Assembly: GCA_004151065.3 (NCBI GenBank)
Contig: NWUY0304347265.1
Coordinates: forward strand, 1 to 50,286
Length of the DNA stretch: 50,286 nucleotides
Direction: 5' to 3'
Origin: Larix sibirica
Lineage: Eukaryota > Streptophyta > Pinopsida > Pinales > Pinaceae
The translations under genes were made by a program, and so were the position numbers. Under the pieces are notes generated by a model. The model made no database searches and was not told where the DNA came from. It saw only the letters and a list, made by a program, of their open reading frames with translations. Of the stretch, positions 1 to 10,231 are shown piece by piece (positions within the stretch are counted from its first letter, which is position 1; each line of letters starts with the position of its first letter).

Positions 1-440
1 TATTAGTTCAATTACTAATTATATCCCTATTCATTGTACGTTTATTAGGCAAATGGATAATCTTCTATCTATTAATTGTACGTTTATTCTTAAAGTGGAA
101 CATGCCTCGACCCAGTTCAACGACGGGTTTAATAGAGATAAAACCGCATCTCATAACGTTTTCAGAATTCACCGGACAGACCCGGCATTACTTTCGGGAT
201 AAATAGACCTGCCTTAGACCTAGTACCACTTTAATTAATCGCGCTTAGCTTAGTCGGGGGGACTGCTATGAACTCTTTACCTTTATGCCTTGCCTCATTA
301 GAATCATTCTGGGTAACACTCTCTAGGCACCTTGTTTGACAGCCGAGCCTTCTCAATTACTTACCTTTTTCTTAGAAGCACCGGCCGGATGGATAGGGGT
401 GGGGTCAATTAGCAGCCGAGAGAGATATATAAGGTGGTGC
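1..440. other. Intergenic, no gene seen
   Basis: AT-rich at the left edge, then mixed sequence. I see no open frame of note, no tRNA-like cloverleaf and no recognisable gene fragment. The word TTTATTCATTGTACG-like near the start is echoed once about 40 bases later (CTATTAATTGTACGTTTATT), so a short degenerate duplication is present. Confidence 0.5.
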
Positions 441-446
441 CTTACC

Positions 447-480
447 TTTTACAGATATCGTGGTTTTACAGATATCGTGG
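447..480. repeat. 17-bp tandem duplication, two copies
   Basis: The unit TTTTACAGATATCGTGG occurs twice head to tail, at 447-463 and 464-480, with no mismatch. Perfect identity suggests a recent slippage event compared with the diverged repeats around it. Confidence 0.9.
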
Positions 481-699
481 GTGGAACTGCCTGCCCCGGA
501 TAGATTAGACACAGCCAGAACTTATTCAACAGAGAACACATGGATGGCTCGTTTGATTATGGGATTGATGCATTTTACAACTTGTACATTTGACTGCGGG
601 GATTCTGGTACCAATAGGATAGCCTTTCCCTTTAAGCTTAGATCACTCGTCTCACTGCCGGATTTTATTGGATGGAATTGGATTATGGGACATCAGAGA

Positions 700-1640
700 A
701 CCTCTTAGGTTGGATGGGCTTCAGACAGAATAGATTAGGCCCAGGACGGCCAGCACTACCAGGAAAAGCATTTGACACACTTGCCTTTAGAACTAGAAAG
801 TATGGCATCTATTAACCAACTGCCTTTAACCCTACAACCTATGGAGCGAGTGGACATATTAAGCCACAAAGCAATAGAACGAAGTACAATACGGCACTAT
901 GATCAGACCTTACCTCTTTAGACCTGAATCCTCAGAGATTGAGTCACAACAACCCTAGAAGGAAGGAATACGACAGTACCTGGTATGCCATGCTATTTAA
1001 CACTCCCTTGGTTCACTCTCTTTACCTGCACCAACTAGATATGGAGCCCTAGACCAGGAATGCACTAGTGTTTTTAGTAAGTCGGAATACCTTTTAAGCA
1101 GCACCAGATTAGGGGATGCGTTGGGATAGACTAGAAGCCAGGAACACACTAACAAGTAGCCTCAGATATGTTCATCAAAGCTACTCTTTACACCTGCTAG
1201 ACTTATATTTATGAAAACCCAATAATACACGTAGTCACGAACGAATTGTTACTAGCCCCGGCCGGGTTGATGGGAGGAACAAGTCTTACCCTTTTATTTC
1301 TTTATGCCTGGAACCCTAGAACCTGTGCGTGGTGGGATGCAGCCCACAACCCTTTCATTGGGATGAAGCCAGCCAACTACACGAGAGAGAGTTGCGACCA
1401 TACCTTCTACGTCTCAGCCCTACAACTTGAGGTCTTTCCAGTTCACTTTTACAGGGAGGCACCTATAGAACACCGAAGAAGCAGCACTAGGGGATGGATG
1501 GAGTCTATATCAGCCAGGAACACACAAGTCGCTGGAAGAAGGTATCGCTTCTATTAACTAGAACCCCTTTGCTTACTCTTTCACCTGCTACAAATAGACT
1601 CTATTTATAAGCCCCCTAGAACATCAGCAGGTCCAGTTAC
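700..1640. repeat. Degenerate repeat block (ACCAGGAA / CTCTTTACACCTGC words)
   Basis: Diverged copies of one segment follow each other. A stretch near 1095-1215 (AAGCAGCACC, then GGGGATG, then GCCAGGAACACAC, then CTACTCTTTACACCTGCTAGAC, then TTATATTTATGA, read with gaps) returns near 1470-1610 (AAGCAGCAC, GGGGATG, GCCAGGAACACAC, CTTACTCTTTCACCTGC, CTATTTATAAG). The GGAACACAC markers at 1141 and 1517 are 376 bases apart. Looser echoes occur at 720-830 and 940-1060. The 103-codon frame at 1246-1557 lies inside this block and I do not regard it as a gene. Confidence 0.6.
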
Positions 1641-1653
1641 CAGTTCACAGTAT

Positions 1654-1993
1654 ATGTTGGCTCTCAATCGAATAAATCAAAACTTTAAAGCCCAGCCTTG
1701 TAGCGAGCCCCAAAGGATCAAAACGTACTCGTCCTACCCCGTATTCTGGTGCATCGTAAGTAACACATCGTCCATCAAATCTAGGTAGACCTTTCCGTGT
1801 TGGTAAGTGAGTCCGAGGTTCGAGGCTTCTATGCGGGGTAGATAATCGAGGTAGAGTGTTGATCCGTCTAGCCAGAGCAAGTGATAAAAAGCTCCGGCGA
1901 TTATATTAGCCCGCCTGCCTCCCAGTTCCCCATAAAGCCAGCTTTCAAGCTCCGCATGTAGCACCCCACCTTGGCAGATGTTGGCTCTCAATC
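1654..1993. repeat. Segment bounded by 16-bp direct repeats
   Basis: The 16-mer ATGTTGGCTCTCAATC is present at 1654-1669 and again at 1978-1993 without mismatch. It bounds a segment of about 308 bases that contains the open frame on the minus strand. The arrangement could be a target duplication around an insert, or a substrate for repeat-mediated recombination. No terminal inverted repeats were seen at the inner edges. Confidence 0.75.
1734..1991 (-). CDS. Unrecognised 85-codon open frame, TTG or internal start
   Basis: The frame is delimited by a TGA immediately upstream of a TTG codon and ends in TAG; there is no ATG near the start. The product would be of mixed composition, with readings such as ELESWLYGELGG and LDLMDDVLLTMHQNTG, and no membrane span. 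It belongs to no family I know. It fills most of the segment between the two 16-bp direct repeats, which is the only contextual support. It may be a fragment of a transferred nuclear or foreign gene, or chance. Confidence 0.2.
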   Translation of the reverse strand: MRANICQGGVLHAELESWLYGELGGRRANIIAGAFYHLLWLDGSTLYLDYLPRIEASNLGLTYQHGKVYLDLMDDVLLTMHQNTG

Positions 1994-2009
1994 AACAATC
2001 AAACTGGGA

Positions 2010-4135
2010 ATGTTGCTCCGGAAATAGCTGATGAAAACGGTTCAACTGATGATCCCGGGACTGCTAGTTATAGCGCTGCTCTTGGAACTTATGCTTAGAA
2101 TTATGCTGCTGGGGACGCACGCTGGTCGTGCTTCTTATACTGGTGGGAATACTGATTCAATTGCTTATGGAGATGCTGTTGTTGGTTTATTCTGTTGGTT
2201 AAACAAATGCTTGTCCTAGTGCTGCTGATTATGCAACTGCCCTGGGAACTGCTGCTGCTCGGTCGGTTCTTTCTTTTAGTGCTCATGCTGCCCTTCTGGG
2301 AATCCTTTTGCTCCTCCTGGAACTCCTTCAATTTATGTTGGTTCTACTGCTGCTTGTGCTCCCTTTGCTTGGAATCCTTTTGCTGCTGGAACTGATCCTG
2401 GGAATGAGGACCCTTTAAATGGTTCCACTGGTTAGGCCAGAAATTATATAATGTGTGAATATTCTGGTTCAACAGCTGATTAAGCCGGTGCTGGTGCGGC
2501 TGGGTCCGCCCACTCTCTTATTCTTACTCCTTCACTGCCGTTCCAAATGGTGCTTATGAAACTGGTGCTTCTGGAGATGCTGCCAGGAATGATCCTGGTC
2601 GTGATGCTGTTTTATAAGGTTCAATCAATGTTGGTTCATCTGGTGATGCTGGGTAAACTGCTCCTGGTACTGCTTATTGAAAGAATTCCATTTCAAGCTA
2701 GTGTTGTAACTACTTCCGGTTCTGCTTATGCTTATTGAAATGATCCCGTTTAATTGATCCTGGAAATGACGGGGTGCTCCTTCAGCTGCTCTTGGAAATA
2801 CTTTTTATCGGGGCTTAGAATGAACCTGTAAAATACTATTCAAATTGATATGCTCAGAATGAGGCTCATTCAACCGCTTCTGGGAATAACCCTGGTTATG
2901 CTGTTCCTTCAACTGCTGGGAATGCAGATAGAACTGCTTTGGGAACTGAGGCTGGAAATGAGGAGGCGGGTTCCACTGATACTCTTGGAACTGCTCCGGG
3001 AGGAACTGCTGGGAATGCTTATCCTATTGCTTCTGCTGGGAATTATGATGCTTCTGCTTGTTCTAATGAAGCTGGGAACGCTGTTAGGAATAAAGCTCCT
3101 TCAACCGCTTTTGGTAATGACCCAAGGTAATGCTGCTCTGGGAACTGAAGAAGCTGAGAATCCTGGTTAAACTAGTGCTTATGAGAATGAAGCCGGTGAA
3201 AAAGGTGTAGCTAAAAAACTAGTTCTTCTGGTTCGACCGGGAAGACAGAATCTACTTATTATGTTTCAACTGATGTAGCTAAAACCACTTTATAAACTGC
3301 TGTTCCTTCTTCTGATGGAGAATTTTACTGCTTGGGCTGCAAATAATACCTTAAATGCCCTTATAACTTAAGAAGCTGGGAACAATGTTGGTGAAACTGC
3401 TGCTTCTAATGCCCCTTCAACCGCTTCTGGAAATGCCCCTTTCACTGGTGCTGGTGGGGCGGGAATAATGCTTATGGCAATTCTCCTGGTTCAATTGGTG
3501 CTTATGGTGGGAATTACGCTGAAACTGGTGTTTATGGGGATGCTTATTCTGCTACTTTTAATGAGGCTGGTGGTTCAATTTATGCTTATTCTTTGAATGA
3601 TCCGGGAAATTATCCTGGTCCTCCTGGTGTTGCTTCTGCTATAAATTAGACTCCTTCAACTGTATCTTCAACTGATGCTGGTTGTGCCGCCTTTGCTAGT
3701 AATCCTTTTGTTCCTGGCAAATTACCGGGAATTCAGATCCTGGTAGTGCCGCTTCTGGGAATGATCTTGGTTATACTGCCTCTTCAACCTATGCTTATTA
3801 AAATGCCCCTTCAACCTATGCTTCTGGGAATAATGCTTGGAATCCTGAATTAGAATAGTGAAACTGGTGCTGATGGGGCTGTTGGTCGTGATGCAGCTTT
3901 GAATGCTCTTGGAATCTATGCTAAAAATAATATTGTAAATCTTCGATAACTGGTGATGCTGACGGTGATGCTAGTGCAGCTGGTGGATATGCTGCTTATA
4001 GGCCGGTGGTGCTTAGTCAACTGCTTAAAAAGAATCTACAGAACCTACTGGATAAACAACTGGCTTTGCTACTGATGTTACTTACTTTGCTCCAGATACC
4101 ACCTAGCCTATGCTTACTTTACTGCTTCTACTGGT
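2010..4135 (+). repeat. Codon-periodic degenerate repeat tract A
   Basis: Over 2 kb is built from a small vocabulary: GCTGGGAAT, TCAACTGCT, GCTTATG, GAAACTGG, GATCCTGG and similar. There is no fixed repeat length, but a 3-base rhythm with T often third persists for most of the tract. Read in the NNT frame it gives Ala/Gly/Ser/Thr/Asn/Asp/Tyr/Pro-rich peptide, for example 2939-3130 (GTEAGNEEAGSTDTLG) and 3464-3649. The frame changes and contains TAA codons, commonly as TAAACTG where other copies have GAAACTG. Leu/Met-rich open frames at 2031-2219, 2195-2395, 2547-2738 and 2850-3170 are the same words read out of phase. I infer an amplified low-complexity sequence, not a working gene. Confidence 0.8.
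3464..3649 (+). other. 61-codon in-phase open stretch inside tract A
   Basis: This stretch reads without interruption to a TAG at 3647-3649. It contains GSIGAYGGNYAETGVYG and later SLNDPGNYPGPPG. The GNYAETGVYG box (DNA 3509-3539) recurs in tract C (43243-43275) and, inverted, in tract B (20588-20626). No start codon lies in a sensible position. Confidence 0.6.
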
Positions 4136-4139
4136 CCCA

Positions 4140-4785
4140 GCTAGGATGCGTGGCCGAGCCAGTCCAGTCATGATCTGTCTTGTGCTTTGGCACGTTAACT
4201 CAGCTGACTAAGAGCTTATAAGTAATCTATTGTTGTCACTGAGGTCTTCATTCATTGTTCAAGTAGACTGGGCCATTAAACTATTGAAAGACCTCCCTAG
4301 TCCATCCTGGGTTGACTTCTTCGCTTCGTTACCTGTCCGCCTACATTATTATTCACAAATATTGATCCATTAGCGACAGCGAACTAACGGGACGTGGCCC
4401 CAACAAGGCCTGGAGAAGCCATCTTGCAAGTGAACTATATATGCCAGAAGCGCTTCAGTTCTGTCTTGCGTCTTATCACTTATTCATTGGGAAGTGCTCC
4501 TTAGGAAATTAGATGGCCCATTGGCTATACTAAAGCTCGAGGTGAACACCAAACCACTCAATTTGTCACTGTTATGAATAGAGATCATTCAAAGGTGCAG
4601 ACCCTTATATGGTTATCCTCTACGCTCAGGGAAGGTTCTCACTTAAGATAGCTAGAAGGTAGGTAAGGTCACTTACCTGAGCATAGTGAAGGTAAGAGGT
4701 CTTACCGGGTTGGGATGGAGACCGTGCAATGCCTTATGTAACGAAAGAAACACCAGGTTACGTTTAATTGCTCGACCAAAGGGGC
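4140..4785. other. Intergenic, small palindromic words only
   Basis: No gene is visible. Around 4615-4705 the word GGTTATCCTCTACGCTCAGG and its loose inverse CTTACCTGAGCATAGTGAAGG occur close together, with repeated AAGGTAAGAGGT-like words. These are degenerate inverted and direct repeats without a coding reading. Confidence 0.4.
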
Positions 4786-4864
4786 GAGGTACGTTAAGTG
4801 AATAACCCTAAATTTACGTTCGTGAAATACGAAGTGTCAAGTAATAAGGCAAGCATAATTACGT
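4786..4864 (+). repeat. Dispersed repeat, copy 1 (partner at 6370)
   Basis: The 18-mer GAGGTACGTTAAGTGAAT starts this copy and is identical at 6370-6387. Beyond it the two diverge but keep TTTACG, GTGAAATAC / GTTAAATAC, AAGT and GGCAAGC(A/G)TAATTA in order. An 87-codon open frame starting at GTG 4798 runs through this copy to 5061 and its product is not recognisable. Confidence 0.75.
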
Positions 4865-5620
4865 GTCTTGGTGAGCTCGATTACTTTAGCCCGATTACAA
4901 TAGAAACCAGTACCTACCCCTATGGGATGCACAGAGTTACTACTAAGCTATTTACACCCCCGGTCATTTACCGATACGGAACAATAGGTCCTTCATCACC
5001 TGCGCTTAGAGCACCAGACGTAGCACCCAGACTGAGACAACATACCCGCTATTCACTATAAAGCACCATACGTAGCTGCACAGACAGCGCCTCAAATAGA
5101 TAACAACATAGACGACACATCACATTGCAGACAGGCATACACGGGGGAAACAGCACAAACCCTTCAAGCCAGACATAGCTTAAGCAGCACCCACCCTACA
5201 ACGTGAATATGGAAATTGAGTCTATTTTGATCCAGTTAGTTATTTACGGACTACCAGGTTGGGTGGGTGCAGGCAATAAATTCACTTGGAAATGAATTCA
5301 CAAGCCTCATTCAACACCAAAACGACGATATTTTATTAAATAAAGACAGCAAATGATGAGTTTTCTTAAATCTGTTCCAAGGAAAAGTGCCGCGAACCTG
5401 AGTTGAAAAGATCAGAAATACCGTAAACCCCTCCCACTGCGTGCGTCCCCTACCTATCCGGCATACTTCGCCGCGGGAGTAAGGTCAACTGCTAAGATTT
5501 TATATGATCGGCTCCAAGGCTCCACTGTGCCTGATCTGAATCTGGTAGATCAATATAAATTTCAAGGTTTCATGGCAGCAATAAATAAAAGCAAGAGGAT
5601 AATAGATCGGAAGAGAATAT
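4865..5620. other. Degenerate AGCACCAGACGTAGC-type words, no gene
   Basis: From about 4910 to 5200 the plus strand carries words such as CACAGACAG, AGCACC, GACGTAGC and CATAGAC, resembling the inverse of the codon-periodic tracts but more decayed. The word TTACCGATACGGAACAAT at 4968 recurs in related form at 41100-41215. From 5200 to 5620 no structure or gene is seen. Confidence 0.4.
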
Positions 5621-5625
5621 AAAGC

Positions 5626-5814
5626 CTAAGGGGAAGGGAATATCCAAGAGCAATTGATTGCTTTTACAACATCTCGCCCATTGGTGATCATTGTGTTTAT
5701 CAATAGGTCAACTGGATCAACGGATTCTTTTACTGGATCAATTGGAATAGATAGTGGGGTGCTTCCGAGAATTTTCTTATTAATCTGACTTTTCACTAAT
5801 TTTTTCTTTACCAA
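5626..5814 (+). repeat. Small GGATCAAC / ACTGGATCAA repeat tract
   Basis: Around 5705-5762 the plus strand repeats GTCAACTGGATCAACGG and TTTTACTGGATCAATTGG, which read in one frame as GSTGSTDSFTGSIGIDSG. This is the same Gly/Ser/Thr-rich style as tracts A to D, closest to the region at 45480-45550. The minus strand is open for 62 codons (5814 to 5626), and I take that as a by-product. Confidence 0.5.
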
Positions 5815-5819
5815 TGCTG

Positions 5820-6369
5820 ATGCCCATACCCTTTCTTTTTATGGGTAAACCTGGTTAACTCATTGAGACCTCTGAATTAATAGTAATTGATAGTCTACAT
5901 CACCTTGCTGAACCACTCACTTAGCGAGATTCCACTAAACAATGCATAGATTGCCCAGTCGCCAAGCTTTAACAAGTGCTACTCCAAACGGGAACTACTG
6001 ACGAGTACCCTGCCTTATTAGCGAGATCTGCCCTCCAACCAAAGGATCAATCCCTGCCAAGCCATCCGTTGCTGCTTGAGGGGAGGATCTATTTGCAAGG
6101 GGAGGAACCTGGTCTTTGAAACCCTGGGTATGTTTTCTCTGTAGGTTATGCATCTGTATCTCCAAGCGTGCCCATAGGGTGCTGCTTATAGATCAACGGA
6201 TTCATAAACAAAGTGAGCTGCTGGATCATTAACTAATACTGGCTCTAGGTTAACGGAAGAGAAAGGTTCCTGGGTAGCTCCGGACCTATTCTTTGTTGAG
6301 TAATGAAGGTTCCTTCGCGATCAGGCTCCGACAAAATTGGTGAGGAACGAACCGCTTAATATAGTGGAA
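5820..6369. other. Intergenic, nothing recognised
   Basis: Mixed-composition sequence with short echoes (GATCAACGGATTC at 6197 repeats the word at 5715). No open frame of interest, RNA or mobile element is visible. Confidence 0.4.
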
Positions 6370-6441
6370 GAGGTACGTTAAGTGAATTTACGCTTGTTAA
6401 ATACTTTGTGTAAAGTAGGCAAGCGTAATTAAATATATAAT
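6370..6441 (+). repeat. Dispersed repeat, copy 2 (partner at 4786)
   Basis: This copy begins with the same 18-mer as 4786-4803. Its far end, 6421-6441 (AAGCGTAATT followed by AAATATATAAT), matches 34862-34882 with one mismatch in 21 bases, so the element is itself assembled from words that occur elsewhere. Confidence 0.75.
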
Positions 6442-6505
6442 TATTATTTCCTCCTTGTATACGAGATTCTTATTGAGTTCCTTCATCCCTTTGATACAGA
6501 TGGGT

Positions 6506-6552
6506 AAAATAATAAAATAAAATAATAAAATAAAATAATAAAGAAAAGAAAA
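6506..6552. repeat. AT-rich microsatellite-like run
   Basis: AAAATAATAAAATA-type units follow each other for about 45 bases, made of AAAAT and AAT steps. This is typical slippage sequence with no coding potential. Confidence 0.8.
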
Positions 6553-8700
6553 ACACACGAACCAGTGGGATGCAGATTACTTACGTGATTACTGCTTGTA
6601 TAATAGAATAGAACCTCCGCGACCTTCTGATATCTGCTCAATTTAGAACTCCCCGATTGCTTCTAGCCCGCTTATATTCCGATCAATTTGATCTATACCT
6701 ATGATACCTTCGCACCTCACGAGCCAGACCACCCTGGCACCCAGAGTTGTTGCACAGACAGATCACCCGTCATTTAAAGCACCCATTGAACCGCGAATGC
6801 TCGTACCTCACATTCGGACCTCCGGGTCATCGACCCGAACGATATTTATTTAGTTCCCAAAGTTGTTGCCAACGAACGAGAGAGACACGACGTGAACTTA
6901 AAGTCCGCAGTTCACCCCAACTAGACAAATAACAACTAGAGACGAACTTACTTGGATTCACGAAGCTATTCACGAGACTATCCATAGGCAAGCCACAAGT
7001 CATTTTATTATCGCCCTTGAGAGCCAACCTCATAGTGATGAATGTTTTTTTCCTTACCCAACTTAGAGTTGAAAGTTAGTTTTTTATTTTGGAATTGTGT
7101 CTTTTCACTACTTTTATCAATAGATTGGCGGGATGGTATCATTTGCTTTTTTGCTGAGCAGGAACTTAGCTGAGATTACTATATGGATGGATGGCTGGGA
7201 TATTAACCGTAAGGAAGCTAACCAGGCTATACTATGGCTTGTTGCGTTGCTAGAGTGAGTAGTTTACTATGCAATTGGCAGGGGGAAGAAACAAATATGT
7301 CCAGTGTTAGCAGACTATGTTAAACCCAGTAAGGAGGAGGGGCTATCCAAGTGTTCGAACTATGCGCAGTGGGTGGTGAACGGCTTATCTGATTTTATGT
7401 TTGAGTGAGTGGCTTCTTATCCGCTTTTAACAACGCTGTTCGGCAACTAGTAGTTATTACACAAAAGCTTAATACTATAGCTTAACTATGGCCTTTGGGC
7501 ATGGGAATAAAGACAGACCAGGGACCGGCCTACCTCGCTCTAAGGGACTATAGCTCATATAGTAAGGCATGGGAATGAGGTTGAAATAGAATTTCAAATT
7601 CACAACAGAGATAGAACTAATAATAACTATACGGCAAGCTTAGCTACAGCAGCTGCTTTTTAGCTCTTCCTTATTTATCGCTAAGCGCTATTATCTTTTC
7701 TACGCGCTATGCGCTTTCAGTCCTCTGCTACGCTCTTATCGGTCCTATCTCTGCGCTCTGCGCCACCATCCATATAGTCTTCATCTATATAACTTTAGCC
7801 ATTGTTTATTTGCTAGTTTGCAGTAGGTGTATGCAGTATTTACTATAGCCCCAAGCAACAGTCGAAGGTAAAGGTCAAGATTACAGGGGTTTCATTGTTA
7901 TAGCTTCTTCTCTTACCGGGCAGGATATAAAATAGAAGAAAGGTAATAAACTAAATAGTAAAGGAGAGAGTCTAGGGGTAGGGCCTTTGTCAGTAAGCAA
8001 AAACAACTAGATTAAAGGAATAAAAGCTAAGATTCATATTCAGAATAAGGGATTTAATATAAAATATATACCTGTATTTTTGGCCCACTAGAACTTCAGA
8101 TCAAAGATAATGGATTCGTTGAAACAAGGTCCCTCTTCTTCCCGCGTATTGTACCGTCTTTCCCGTACCGTTGTTCGTCAAACCATTGGGTTTTTATTTC
8201 AGATCCAACTATGTATCCAACCGAACCAACTATTAAAATAACATATGAATTGCTAGCGCTCCTGGTAGGTTAAGGAAGGAAGGCTGAGGCATAGGTTCCA
8301 AAGGCAATAGATAAGGTAAGGGTAGCAGGTTCAGATTTCATAGGTCTGAGGCATATCTCAGTTTCATCCAGTCAATTCATTACAGCCATTCCATTATGTT
8401 CAAGCCAGAAACCATACCAAGTTAGTGTAGTGTGTGAGTCAGGTGCACAGATACAGGGATTATTACACAGAGGCTGGCCGGAAAGGAGCAGCCAGAGGGC
8501 ACGCAAGTCAAGTGAGGTGCACCAATTAGGAGTTACTGTTTGGATTGACTAGATCGATGGTAAACTTATAACGCAATAATAGTGGGGTCCACGGAAAAAG
8601 GGCAGACACCAATGTGGGCCCAATGGCTTGCTTCTAAGAAAGATGATGACCTTGATTGGTAAACACACTTACCTTAAAATCATCTTTCATTGTTTCTGTC
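6553..8700. other. Long intergenic stretch, no gene
   Basis: I find no convincing gene in over 2 kb. Short open frames of 61 and 68 codons overlap on opposite strands near 6750-7030 and look like chance. At 7683-7790 there is a cluster of GCGCTATGCGCT / CTGCGCTCTGCGCC words; the 13-mer AAGCGCTATTATC at 7683-7695 is identical at 29124-29136, where CATGCGCTATC follows in the same order. Confidence 0.45.
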
Positions 8701-8735
8701 CTTACCAAATAAGTAATTTAGGTCATCTTTATATA

Positions 8736-9850
8736 TGTAATTACACCCTTGCCGCACCTCCATTCACACTATAGCCTTGCCCTATGACTTGCCTAACCTT
8801 GCCTTATGTTATCCTGCCTTATGACTTGCCCTTACAGTGATAACCAGTTATAACCAGCAATGGGTAGAAGGCGAAGCCGTACGTCCATTCATAGAGTTAC
8901 CCGCTCTATAGACTTGCCTTACTCTCTCGAGCAATAGCGAGCGAGGAGACTCGCCTTCCTTATTTCTCGAGTGCTTACCTACACTTGCCATCCATCCAGT
9001 GAAAGTGAACCCAGTGACAATATATATAACCATTAGTATTGCATAGTATTGCGAGGGAGCAGCCTTCAATACTGGTAATACGGGTTGCGACCGAAGGGAG
9101 CTGTGATGACATACGATCTCAAGTCAATTATATCTCCCAAAATATGCAGAGGGTTCTTTATATTCAAATTATGAATGAAATAAATCTCCAAACTCATGCG
9201 AACCAAAAAAGATTTTTTCAATCTCGTATGGTCTCCTTGGATTCTGCTACTTGCACCAGATAGTGACCAGCCAAAGCCATTTTGTTTATTGGTGTCTTCG
9301 CTCGATCTTCACAAACCCCAGTATGCTAGTAGATTAGAGATGTGTATTAGGAGCGGAGACCCGACATCAGTCCTGGAGTGCTCTCTTCGCACAAGATCAA
9401 CAAACTAGGTTATCCCTTCCCTCAATACTGCTTTGCTTACGAAACTGCGTGAGCTTGCGAACTACCTGGTCATTTCACCGGAAGTAATTGCATCAGTAAA
9501 GAATCGTCAGGACCTCTTATATATATATATATGTAATTACGCCCCCCCCGCTTCTTTCGTCTTATTTATCAATGTAATTACGCTATTGGTGGAGTGAATT
9601 TTTTAACGTAACACTTCCCCTAGCTATCTGGGGTTATTAATTCATATTATAATTATAGGTGTAATTACGCTCATCAGTTCTGTCATTTAACATATATAAT
9701 CGTAATGACATCTTATTTTCCAGGTCTTGTGAAGAGTATCCAAATCCTCCCTATTTTATGGTCGACCCATATGGCTGGGAAGGGTGTGGTGTATTCTCTT
9801 GGCCCCCCAGCGGCAGATCTTCTTTTTCTATGTAATTACGCTCGTCTTTC
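8736..9850 (+). repeat. TGTAATTACGC dispersed elements and CCTTGCC words
   Basis: TGTAATTACGC begins at 9532, 9573, 9660 and 9831, and a variant TGTAATTACAC begins at 8736. Several copies are followed by pyrimidine-rich sequence (CCCCCCCGCTTCTTTC at 9542, CTCGTCTTTCACG at 9841). At 8750-8830 a second word set, CCTTGCC and CCTTATGACTTGCCC, repeats four or five times. A run of TATATATATATATGT precedes the first clustered element. Open frames here (73-74 codons) are unrecognised. Confidence 0.7.
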
Positions 9851-10231
9851 ACGACGTCACACTCTTTCTCTTTCTATGGAGGTTCTAGTTATCTCTCCTT
9901 CTTCTATAGATAGTTAACTATACAGAAAAGAAAGTATGTCATACTGCATACATACATTGAGAGTCACTTAAAGACCTGACTGAGCTGAGCCCCAGATAAA
10001 AAGAGAGTATAATGAATCGTATGAGGTCACTAGCCAGGGATATAAGTGCGTAAAGAGAAGACACCACTCTTGAAACATGTTCCACTTCGTCTATCTTAGC
10101 CCACCTAACTGAAATTAAGTCGTTCGGTGTACACTTAGGTATAGGAAGGGAAAGGAATGCATTCGTAGATTAAGAGACTTGGGCTAAAGTCCAGGCTTTC
10201 CTAGCTGGCCAGAAGAAGATAAAAGATCAGA
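9851..10231. other. Intergenic, nothing recognised
   Basis: No open frame, RNA or repeat of note. The sequence leads into the pyrimidine-rich stretch that follows. Confidence 0.4.

Noticed and set aside
4665-4685. CCTGAGC / GCTCAGG words near 4630, 4675 and 11120 as Cycas-type Bpu mobile repeats
   Set aside because: Only the 7-base core agrees; I cannot see the full element with terminal direct repeats.
9520-9535. TA dinucleotide runs (also 25736, 41700, 48700) as a replication origin
   Set aside because: Such runs are common in AT-rich spacers, and no initiator-site repeats surround them.
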